Assembly (NCBI GenBank): GCA_002791575.1
Contig: PFXI01000016.1
Span: 1 to 45,668, forward strand
Length of the DNA: 45,668 nucleotides
Direction of reading: 5' to 3'
DNA from: Zetaproteobacteria bacterium CG_4_9_14_3_um_filter_54_145
Lineage (GTDB): Bacteria; Pseudomonadota; Zetaproteobacteria; Mariprofundales; Mariprofundaceae
The notes beneath the pieces were generated by a model that was given only the letters and a program-made list of their open reading frames with translations, was not told the origin of the DNA and ran no database searches. A program made the translations under genes and the position numbers. Positions 7,992-14,997 of this stretch are shown piece by piece (position 1 is the stretch's first letter; each line of letters starts with the position of its first letter).

Positions 7992-8924
7992 CTAGTTGCG
8001 CCTCAGCAGCAGGAACAGGAATACCGGGACGCCGATCATGGCGGTAAGGATACCCACCGGCAGTTCAGCCGGAGCAATGATTGTGCGGGCAGCCGAGTCC
8101 GCCAGCACCAGCAGCAGGCCGCCGCCGATGGCAGAGGCGGGCAGTACAGCCCTGTGCAGGGAGCCGAAGATAAGCCGCATCAGATGCGGAATCACCAGCC
8201 CGACAAAACCGATGGTGCCGGCTGCCGTCACCGCCAGTGCAGTCACTGCAGATGCCAGTAGCAGCAGGCGTAAGCGCAGCCGTTTAACATCCACACCCAG
8301 TGCCTCGGCATGGCGCTCGCCGAGCAGCAGCTTGTCGAGTGCACCGGAGAGGATAAGACCGCAGGCCAGGGCTATAACCCATGCCAGCAGGAGCAGTGTA
8401 ACAGGCAGATCGGAGTGGGAGAGGTCTCCCATCATCCATGAAAAGGCACGGAACAGCCCCTGCTCGGGCAACAGCGCCAACAACAGGGCCAGCACGGCCG
8501 ACCAGAATGCCGCCAGCACCACACCGGCCAGTAACATACGGTTCGGCCCCAGACGCGAGAAAAACAGCACCGCAACAATACCGACCCAGGCGCCAATAAA
8601 GGCGCCGGCCGACATGACCCATGTCGACTCGGGCATAAACATCAGGCCGGTCACCGCTCCGGCCGATGCGGAACCTGCCACACCCAGCACATAGGGCTCA
8701 GCCAGCGGGTTACCGAGCAAGACCTGAAACCAGGCACCTGCCAGCGCCAGCAGGCCGCCAACAGCAAAAGCCGTGAGCAAGCGCGGCAGTCTCAGCTCCC
8801 ACAGAATGGTGTTTTCCAATCCATTGCCGGCATGGAATGGATTGATCCAGGTGTCGCCTGCTCCAAGGCCGATCAACAGGCAGGCGGCAATGGCGCAGGC
8901 AAGGGCGAACCAGCGCAGCGTCAT
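7992..8924 (-). CDS. btuC: Vitamin B12 ABC transporter, permease
   Basis: This inner-membrane FecCD-family permease has about nine to ten hydrophobic segments across 310 residues. Family motifs include LRLPRLLTAFAVGGLLALAG in the N-terminal third and GTIGFVGLVIPHLMRLIFG before the last helices, followed by ELPVGILTAMIGVPVFLFLL. The start ATG at 8924 (MTLRWFAL) overlaps the stop of a 35-codon ORF by four bases. A GTG at 8951 would add nine polar residues before the first membrane segment. It is adjacent to btuD and shares its strand. Cobalamin specificity is inferred from context. Confidence 0.88.
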   Translation of the reverse strand: MTLRWFALACAIAACLLIGLGAGDTWINPFHAGNGLENTILWELRLPRLLTAFAVGGLLALAGAWFQVLLGNPLAEPYVLGVAGSASAGAVTGLMFMPESTWVMSAGAFIGAWVGIVAVLFFSRLGPNRMLLAGVVLAAFWSAVLALLLALLPEQGLFRAFSWMMGDLSHSDLPVTLLLLAWVIALACGLILSGALDKLLLGERHAEALGVDVKRLRLRLLLLASAVTALAVTAAGTIGFVGLVIPHLMRLIFGSLHRAVLPASAIGGGLLLVLADSAARTIIAPAELPVGILTAMIGVPVFLFLLLRRN

Positions 8925-9028
8925 GGCAGTGCCGCCGCGATCATGCACCAATGCTTGCCGGACTCATCTCCGTGACGATCGAGGCGCGCGAACCATACAT
9001 GGGCGTTCTCGATCAGCGTGATGGGCAT
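8921..9028 (-). CDS. Candidate 35-aa ORF, coupled to btuC
   Basis: The ATG at 9028 has GGAG eight bases upstream. The frame encodes MPITLIENAHVWFARLDRHG followed by 15 more residues, and stops with the TGA of an ATGA that overlaps the btuC start. It lies 19 bases after the stop of the SEC-C gene, so it bridges the cargo and the resumed B12 operon. I do not recognise the peptide. It may be a leader that provides translational coupling for btuC, or the N-terminal scrap of a larger gene. Only the ribosome site and the overlap support it. Confidence 0.4.
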   Translation of the reverse strand: MPITLIENAHVWFARLDRHGDESGKHWCMIAAALP

Positions 9029-9047
9029 CGTTGCAGCTCCATCGTGT

Positions 9048-10907
9048 TCATTTCACCACCTTAGCGATCCGCTTCAGCCAATCGAGTGCGCCGGGCGTCG
9101 ATGCCCAGATGGCGCGGGCGCATTCGCGGTAGTTCCACGCTTCACCCTCGCTGCCGATTGAGATATAGCCGGGGTAAAGGTTTGTCGGCTCTTTCATGCG
9201 CTTGCGCTGCAATGCATCAGGAATACGCGGGGAGTGCGTGATAGCCTCGATCAGCCGTTTGTTCGCGGCATGCTCCTTGCCCAACCGAAACAGGGCCAGC
9301 GCATGACCGAAATTGATACTGACATCGAAGTCTTCCGGATAGTGCGCGCACAGCGCTACGGTGTCATCGTTGCACCCCAGCCGCAGGTAGGTGTTCACCA
9401 CCTCGCTGCGCATCCCCTGATTGTCGTTCGGGTTCAGTCGCAACAACCACTCGCGCATCTCCAACGCCGTTTTGTCTTCATTCAAATTTTCCATGGTATC
9501 GGCAAGAAAGCCGATGACGCGCAGTGCCGGCCGGTTCTCCATGATTGCCCAAACCAGCGGCTGCTCCGGTTGCATCGGAATCAGCGACTTGACCTGAAGC
9601 ATCGCCAGCATGATCAATGGCTGGAAGGTGATGACCGGGTTGGGGCCATCAAGCTGATAAACCGATTGAATCAAATCACCGATCACCACGATGCTGCCTG
9701 CCAGTTCCGGATGTTTTTCGAGCATTTCCAACCACGGATTCGGCTGCTCCCACATCTCCTCATTTTGACAGATCAGATCGTTCCACTGCCCAAGCAGTTT
9801 GGCGCTCGCCCGGTTTTTTGGCACGATTTGGCAGCAATCATCAAAGATGTGCATTTTCTCCATGGCTTCGGGCGGCTTCTTTATCGCCTGCTGCAGCCAT
9901 GTGACCAGATGCCCGACGCCCGGCGTCAATTGATCATGCAGTGCACCCATCGTTGAAGAGGTATCGGAAATCATTCCCTGAATCATGTCTATGAGTTCGT
10001 CGAGTTCACCGCTCCGGTTCATGCCGTTCAGACGCTTAAGCCAGTATTTTCCGCGCTGCTGCATCTGATCGACCTTGCCCTGTTGCATCAGCAGCAGCAA
10101 TTCCAGATGACTGAGCGCCGGATTGTTGGGATCCAGCCGCTGGGCCTGCTGGAAACAGGCCCACGCCTCATCATTCTTACCCTGATCGCCCAGAATACAG
10201 CACTGACGATGCAATGCGGTTGCCTGCAACACCTTGTTCGGATGGGCCATGAAGCGTCTGATCAGGGCACTCTTTTTGCGCGGCTTGTCCAGCAGATCGC
10301 ATAGCTCAAACATGGCATCGAGCGCTGTTTCATCACGGTGATCCAGCTTCGCGTCGTCCTGCCTGAAGATCGGCTCCAGCATCATCAGGGCGCGGTTTGC
10401 CATATCTTCATCTTCACGCATCCATGTTGATGCAATGATCCCCAGCGCCATATGCGGCAGGTGCAGCCATGCCTGTTTCAGCTCAGCCTGGGTTCCGATC
10501 TCCAGCATGATGGCAGTCATGAGACCGGAGGAAATTTCAGGTATGCCTTCACGCCCCATGCGCGCGCAGCACTGTTTGAATTTTCTGCCGGAGCCACACA
10601 GACAGGGATCATTGCGTTTGGGCTCAGGGAGGGGGAGCGGTCGAAAATCATTCGACGGCAGTGGCGTGATATTCCAAATCTGAATAGCGAACAATCGCGC
10701 TACCCGGCGCAACTCTTCAGCGTTCTCAATATTCAGGTGCTCGAAAAAAGCGAAGAAATTTTCAGTGGCCAGAAATGAGAAATAATCAATAAACCGCTGT
10801 GCATCGGGATCGCAATTGCGTATATGGTTTGCCGCCTCGCGCAGCATATCCTGGAAGTCATCAATGAATTCATCGCTCAACTCATCGTCCATCATATCCA
10901 TTGTCAC
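9048..10907 (-). CDS. SEC-C motif, TPR-like helical-repeat protein of unknown function
   Basis: The 619-residue protein is acidic at the start (MDMMDDELSDEFIDDFQDML). A SEC-C zinc-binding motif at about residues 98-115, RNDPCLCGSGRKFKQCC, follows; this motif occurs at the end of SecA and in many uncharacterised proteins. The remaining 500 residues are helical with TPR-like segments (for example KNDEAWACFQQAQRLDPNNP). No catalytic motif is seen. The start is either the GTG at 10907, overlapping the previous stop (GTGA) with GGAGG four bases upstream, or the ATG two codons later. It is full-length in appearance and lies between broken defence-type genes and btuC. Its job is unknown; association with neighbouring mobile genes is inference. 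Confidence 0.8.
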   Translation of the reverse strand: MTMDMMDDELSDEFIDDFQDMLREAANHIRNCDPDAQRFIDYFSFLATENFFAFFEHLNIENAEELRRVARLFAIQIWNITPLPSNDFRPLPLPEPKRNDPCLCGSGRKFKQCCARMGREGIPEISSGLMTAIMLEIGTQAELKQAWLHLPHMALGIIASTWMREDEDMANRALMMLEPIFRQDDAKLDHRDETALDAMFELCDLLDKPRKKSALIRRFMAHPNKVLQATALHRQCCILGDQGKNDEAWACFQQAQRLDPNNPALSHLELLLLMQQGKVDQMQQRGKYWLKRLNGMNRSGELDELIDMIQGMISDTSSTMGALHDQLTPGVGHLVTWLQQAIKKPPEAMEKMHIFDDCCQIVPKNRASAKLLGQWNDLICQNEEMWEQPNPWLEMLEKHPELAGSIVVIGDLIQSVYQLDGPNPVITFQPLIMLAMLQVKSLIPMQPEQPLVWAIMENRPALRVIGFLADTMENLNEDKTALEMREWLLRLNPNDNQGMRSEVVNTYLRLGCNDDTVALCAHYPEDFDVSINFGHALALFRLGKEHAANKRLIEAITHSPRIPDALQRKRMKEPTNLYPGYISIGSEGEAWNYRECARAIWASTPGALDWLKRIAKVVK

Positions 10908-11458
10908 TTGCCCTCCATCACCATCAATTCTTGTGTTCGCTCAACCAATTTCGTATCAGCCTTTTGATTTATCTGCATCTTGTTACAACCCTGGATATCA
11001 TGCGCAAAACAAGACCAGGCACCACTACTCAATACGTAAGCGGTATTCGCCTTATCTATGCCCAACGAATTGTCGGTTCGTTTTGAATAATCGTCATTGG
11101 CTTTGGTTGAAATGTTTTTGTCTGCTCCCATTTCCCAAACAGAACAGCCAATAGGCACCCATGCATTCCCGGAGACGACATCCAAAATGCCATCGTATCC
11201 AAACTTCTGAATGCCCTCCCCTGAAGGGAAATCAATTCTTGAGGTTTGATCTAATTTTACTGTCGCAGTTATCAATCTACGAACAAGCTCTGGCAATGAA
11301 GATCGAGCATCTAAAGTCTCTGCCCACCGTGCAATATCAGTTCCATCAATCTGTTTCATGTCAATATTACTGGATGAAAATTCATCCGCCGATTCGAACA
11401 TCGAAAAGATGATTTTTTGATACTCGTCCAACTCAATTTGTGACTCACTGCGTCCCAT
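10904..11458 (-). pseudogene. N-terminal stump of a large defence-type protein (probable nuclease domain)
   Basis: Recognisable sequence begins near residue 34 (MKQIDGTDIARWAETLDARS, possible start at 11359). It continues with LPELVRRLITA, DFPSGEGIQKFGYDG, then GNAWVPIGCSVWEMG and KANDDYSKRT. From memory this pattern opens large (over 1,000-residue) proteins found in defence islands, where it looks like a PD-(D/E)XK-type domain. Here similarity appears to stop at NTAYV, and 42 unrelated-looking residues end in a TGA that overlaps the SEC-C gene start. Its upstream codons overlap the YhcG fragment in another frame. AT-rich. It could be a remnant or a shortened stand-alone protein; the neat coupling to the next gene keeps the second option open. 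Confidence 0.55.
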
Positions 11459-11763
11459 TTTGGAAAACAGAGATAAAAGCTGCGCATGTTGCGTAAATTA
11501 CTGGCGTCAAAACCTTTACCGAACTCGGCTGTCAGTTGTTTGGAAAGCGTTTGCAACTGCTGCTTGCCATAGGCTGCGCGGCTGTTGCCCTGCTGTTCAT
11601 GTTCGACGATTAAACGGCCAATCTGCCAATAGCTTTGCACCATGACCTGATTGACGGCCTGCTGCACCTGATAGCGTGCCTGCCGGATGATTTCGGCAAT
11701 GTCCCGGAAGAGCAGGTGTGCATCATCTGTAGACGGCTGTTTTATATTTATCTGCTCACTCAA
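11356..11763 (-). pseudogene. YhcG/DUF1016 N-terminal fragment
   Basis: From the TTG at 11763 (ribosome site GGGGGG just upstream) the protein reads SEQINIKQPSTDDAHLLFRD, then SYWQIGRLIVEHEQ, AAYGKQQLQTLSKQLTAEFG and NLRNMRSFYL, which is the conserved N-terminal DUF1016 domain of YhcG-type PD-(D/E)XK proteins. Similarity continues to KLSWT (about position 11425) and then is lost; the frame ends 22 residues later. Intact YhcG is about 350 residues with the nuclease at the C-terminus, so the nuclease domain is missing. It lies 66 bases after the cobQ stop and is clearly inserted material. Confidence 0.8.
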
Positions 11764-11829
11764 ACAACACCCCCCCTTAAAACAGAGTGACTTTATGCGC
11801 TTTGCCGAGATCAGCAAGCAGGCAGCTTA

Positions 11830-13290
11830 TCATGGCCTGAGCTCACTGCTCTGCCGGTTTAGTGGCGAGGTAAGCAGGGGAGCCAGCAGCTCCGGTTTCA
11901 GGTTAGCCTCAAGACTGTCGGCCAGCAGATCGAGTGAGGCGAGTGTTCGTTCGCGCTGATCCTTACCATCGCTGGCGGCAAAGCCGATCCCGGCAAGCCA
12001 CGCCTTGCGAAAACCACCCTGCTCGAAGAGGCCGTGCAGGTAGCTGCCCCAAACCAGCCCGTCTTCCGATCTGCATGCAAACGGAAAGAGTGCCGCATCG
12101 CTGTCTGATTCGCCGTGATGAATCTCGTAGCCTGTGACCCGTTCGCCGGTAAAACAGGCAGATGGCCGGTCCACTCTGGTCAGCTTTTTCTGCGCGCGCA
12201 TCGTGGTTGCAAGCGGCAGCCAGCCGAGTCCTTCGGCACTGCCGCCCTCCACGCCATCATCTTCAATCACCATGCCGAGCATCTGCATGCCGCCGCAGAT
12301 GCCCAGCACTTTGCCGTCGTAGCGCAGGTGGCGTGCCAGCGCCGGCACAAAGCCGCTCTGACGCAGCCATGCAAGATCCGAGGCCACATGCTTGGAGCCG
12401 GGCAGGATAATCAGGTCGGCAGCATGCAGCTCTTTGGCCGAACGGACAAAGCGCAGGCTTACACCGGCCTCCGATGCCAGCGGATCAATATCGTCATGGT
12501 TCGACATGCGCGGCAAGGCAATCACGGCTATGTGAAACAGGTCGGATGAAAGATGGGAGATGCTAGATGCCGTATGCCGGTAGGGGGCATCCTCTTCCGG
12601 CAGCTCCAGTGCTAGCCAGGGAATCACACCGGCAACCGGTCGCTCTGTTTTCTGCTCCAGCCAGACCAGTGCATCATCGAGCAGGGCGAGGTTGCCGCGA
12701 AAGCGGTTGATCAGCAGTGCCTTTACCCGTGCATTCTCGGAATCGGAGAGGATAGCAAGTGAGCCGGTGAGGGCTGCAAATACGCCGCCGCAATCGATGT
12801 CGCCCACCAGCCAGACAGGCACATCAGCCGCTTCGGCAAAGCCCATATTGGCAATGTCACCCTCGCGCAGGTTCGGCTCGGCCGGTGAGCCTGCCCCCTC
12901 AACAATCACTACATCGTATTGGGCCTGCAGCAGTGCAAACGACTCCAGCACCATCTGCAGCCAGCCGATGCGATCTTCCCGGAAGCGGCTGGCATGCAGC
13001 GCTCCGACAACCTGACCACGCACAACCAGTTGCGCCTGCTCATCGGCTTCCGGTTTGATCAGTACAGGATTCATATGCACGCTCGGCTCAATGCCACAGG
13101 CAAACGCCTGTAGTGCCTGGGCACGCCCGATTTCGCCACCATCAATGGTGACGGCCGCATTATTACTCATATTTTGTGGTTTAAATGGCGCCACGCGCAC
13201 GCCGTTTCTGGCCAGCAGTCGGCACAAGCCTGCGACCAGCACCGACTTACCTACCCCGGAAGCGGTTCCCTGAATCATCAGGCTTTTCAT
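11830..13290 (-). CDS. cobQ: Cobyric acid synthase
   Basis: It amidates four carboxyl groups of adenosylcobyrinate a,c-diamide using glutamine and ATP. The N-terminal synthetase half begins with the P-loop-like MIQGTASGVGKSVLVAGLCR and FKPQNMSNNA. The C-terminal glutamine amidotransferase half has the nucleophile Cys332 in VLGICGGMQMLG, then GYEIHHGES and His419 in GSYLHGLF. At 486 residues it is full-length (Salmonella CbiP is 506). Its upstream neighbour btuF is separated by about 100 bases holding two inverted copies of an intergenic repeat. Its downstream neighbour is inserted defence-type DNA. Confidence 0.95.
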   Translation of the reverse strand: MKSLMIQGTASGVGKSVLVAGLCRLLARNGVRVAPFKPQNMSNNAAVTIDGGEIGRAQALQAFACGIEPSVHMNPVLIKPEADEQAQLVVRGQVVGALHASRFREDRIGWLQMVLESFALLQAQYDVVIVEGAGSPAEPNLREGDIANMGFAEAADVPVWLVGDIDCGGVFAALTGSLAILSDSENARVKALLINRFRGNLALLDDALVWLEQKTERPVAGVIPWLALELPEEDAPYRHTASSISHLSSDLFHIAVIALPRMSNHDDIDPLASEAGVSLRFVRSAKELHAADLIILPGSKHVASDLAWLRQSGFVPALARHLRYDGKVLGICGGMQMLGMVIEDDGVEGGSAEGLGWLPLATTMRAQKKLTRVDRPSACFTGERVTGYEIHHGESDSDAALFPFACRSEDGLVWGSYLHGLFEQGGFRKAWLAGIGFAASDGKDQRERTLASLDLLADSLEANLKPELLAPLLTSPLNRQSSELRP

Positions 13291-13297
13291 GGGTTAA

Positions 13298-13326
13298 ACC
13301 GTAAAGCACGCAAAGGTGCGCGAAGG
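13298..13326 (+). repeat. Intergenic repeat, copy 1
   Basis: A 29-base sequence (ACCGTAAAGCACGCAAAGG and ten more bases) matches, at about 22 of 29 positions, the reverse complement of 13408-13436. Sequences of the type ACCGCAGAGGACGCAAAGG are a well-known dispersed intergenic motif in many bacteria. It lies just upstream of the cobQ start, which is on the minus strand. Confidence 0.6.
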
Positions 13327-13390
13327 AATATCTGATAGGTGACAGATAGTATGCTATTGGCGGTCATGCCGTAGGTTGAAGTTATTAACA

Positions 13391-14230
13391 TCATGGATTT
13401 TGCCTTGCCTCTGCGTTCCTTTGCGTCCTCTGCGGTGGAAGGTTTTTGTTCTGCAGCGCCTGCTGCAACAACTCCAGGCCGTCGAGCAGGCGCGGGCCGG
13501 GGCGGTGCAGCAGGTCGGGGTTAATGGCGGCAAAACGGATGTTCCCCTTGCCCAGCCACTGCTCCCAGAATGCGCGCCGGCCTTCAATATCGCGTTTTTC
13601 CAGCGGAATGATAATCAGTGCCGGCCGTGCACGAACCACCGATTCAACATTCACGTGTGGCGTTTCAACATTGATCCCGGCAAAGATATTGCTGCCGCCC
13701 GCCTCATGAACGAGGTCGGAGATAAAGCTGGGGCCACCTGCGGTCAGTAGAGGATCACTCCACACCTCATAAAAGACCGCCGTGCCGGAGCGGGGGCGAG
13801 AGCGAACCTGTTGCAAGCGCTGACGCAACCCGGCAACGACGGACGCCGCGGTGTCCGGGTGGTCGGTCACAGCGCCGAGCTTGAGCAGGTCATTGAACAT
13901 TGCATCAAAGCTGGCCGGGTTGGAAACAATGATACGTACGCCCATTTTCTTCAGCATGTTTACGCCGCTGATGTTACGGTTTATCACCACCGCGATATCC
14001 GGTTTCAGGCGCAGAGCTGCCTCGACATTGATACCATTATAACTGCCGACGCGCGGCAGTTTTTTTGCTGCAGCCGGGTAATCGCAGAAGGAGACCGCGC
14101 CCACCAGCTGCGGGCCGGCGCCGATAGCATAGAGCATTTCACAGGCGTGCGGCGCGAGCGCCAGAATACGCGTCTCGGCCCATGCGCTGCCGGAAAAACA
14201 GCAGGCCAGCAGCATGATGAGGGCTTTCAC
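13391..14230 (-). CDS. btuF: Cobalamin ABC transporter, periplasmic binding protein
   Basis: The periplasmic protein captures vitamin B12 for BtuCD. A signal peptide covers about residues 1-18 (ending AWA-ET). The Peripla_BP_2 pattern follows: ILALAPHACEMLYAIGAGPQ, then DYPAAAKKLPRVGSYNGINV, LKPDIAVV, and a second lobe with AGGPSFISDLVHEAGGSNIF. The start GTG overlaps the tonB stop (GTGA). The last 14 or so residues (PQRTQRNAEAR-type) are encoded by a dispersed intergenic repeat, so the original stop was probably lost and the tail is not functional. 279 residues is close to family size (266 in E. coli). Heme or siderophore binding proteins are alternatives, disfavoured by context. Confidence 0.88.
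   Translation of the reverse strand: MKALIMLLACCFSGSAWAETRILALAPHACEMLYAIGAGPQLVGAVSFCDYPAAAKKLPRVGSYNGINVEAALRLKPDIAVVINRNISGVNMLKKMGVRIIVSNPASFDAMFNDLLKLGAVTDHPDTAASVVAGLRQRLQQVRSRPRSGTAVFYEVWSDPLLTAGGPSFISDLVHEAGGSNIFAGINVETPHVNVESVVRARPALIIIPLEKRDIEGRRAFWEQWLGKGNIRFAAINPDLLHRPGPRLLDGLELLQQALQNKNLPPQRTQRNAEARQNP
13408..13436 (-). repeat. Intergenic repeat, copy 2, reaching into the btuF 3' end
   Basis: Read on the minus strand it begins ACCGCAGAGGACGCAAAGG. It forms an inverted pair with copy 1, about 80 bases apart, and encodes part of the last residues of BtuF (PQRTQRNAEAR). The pair could fold as a hairpin in the btuF-cobQ transcript. Confidence 0.6.
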
Positions 14231-14997
14231 AGCCGCTTGAACCGCAAGCGAAACTGATATTGACCATCCTCGGCAGGAAAGGGCTGGGCCCGGTGGACTG
14301 TCTCCAGTGCCGCATGGTCGAGTACGGCATGACCGGAACCGTGCAGTACTGTGACCTGATCGGCTGTGCCGTTGTGAGTCAGCGTAAAGCCGACATCAAC
14401 ATCCCCTTCGATGTTACGCCGACGCGCACTGGCCGGATAAAACTTGAATGACTCCAGATGATCGCGCAATAGCAGGCGCATCTTCGCCTTGTCGATGGCT
14501 GTTGCCTTTGCAGCCTTAATTTGCTGCGGCTCTATTGCCGGCTGAGCCGCTGCCGGCATATGTGATACAGGCTCAATGGCAGCCGAGAGCGCAGTCGGGG
14601 CGGCCTGTGCCACAGTTGCAATCGGTGTGGCCGCGGGTGTTGTGCTGCGGACAACCGATGGTTCCGGTACGGATTGTGCCGGTTGCGGCGTAACGGGTGG
14701 ATGCTGTGACGTTTTCCTTATAACGGGTGGAACGGGATGTGCCGGTATCGGTCGGGTTGGCTGGCTTACAGGCCTTGAGTCGATGTTGAGCAGTTCGATC
14801 ATGACTGTTTCACCGGCCGTGGTCGCAGGTTGATGCAGTTGCAACCATCCGCCCAGCAACAGGCCATGGATGGCGGCACTGGCAGCCAGCCATGGCCAGA
14901 AGCGGAAAAATCTAGAAAGAATAGCTGGCTCCGGCGCGGAAGCTTGCTGTTGGTGCCGGGTAGAATGAATCGCCGCTGAATGCGGAGAATACACCAT
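14227..14997 (-). CDS. tonB: TonB-family energy transducer
   Basis: TonB passes energy from the proton-driven ExbBD complex to outer-membrane receptors. One membrane helix (about residues 32-55, FWPWLAASAAIHGLLLGGWL) is followed by a proline-rich stretch (PTRPIPAHPVPPV, about 80-110), an Ala/Pro linker, and a C-terminal TonB domain with FYPASARRRNIEGDVDVGFT and PFPAEDGQYQFRLRF. ExbB and ExbD are not in the window. The only in-frame ATG/GTG starts (14997 or 14994) lie inside the btuB 3' end, giving an unusual overlap of about 85 bases; an ATT near the btuB stop is another option. It is probably dedicated to the neighbouring BtuB receptor. Confidence 0.88.
   Translation of the reverse strand: MVYSPHSAAIHSTRHQQQASAPEPAILSRFFRFWPWLAASAAIHGLLLGGWLQLHQPATTAGETVMIELLNIDSRPVSQPTRPIPAHPVPPVIRKTSQHPPVTPQPAQSVPEPSVVRSTTPAATPIATVAQAAPTALSAAIEPVSHMPAAAQPAIEPQQIKAAKATAIDKAKMRLLLRDHLESFKFYPASARRRNIEGDVDVGFTLTHNGTADQVTVLHGSGHAVLDHAALETVHRAQPFPAEDGQYQFRLRFKRL

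Noticed and set aside
13811-14257. Long plus-strand ORFs opposite btuF, mlaE, ubiD and other GC-rich genes
   Set aside because: Shadow frames produced by high GC at third positions on the coding strand; protein motifs are only on the minus strand.
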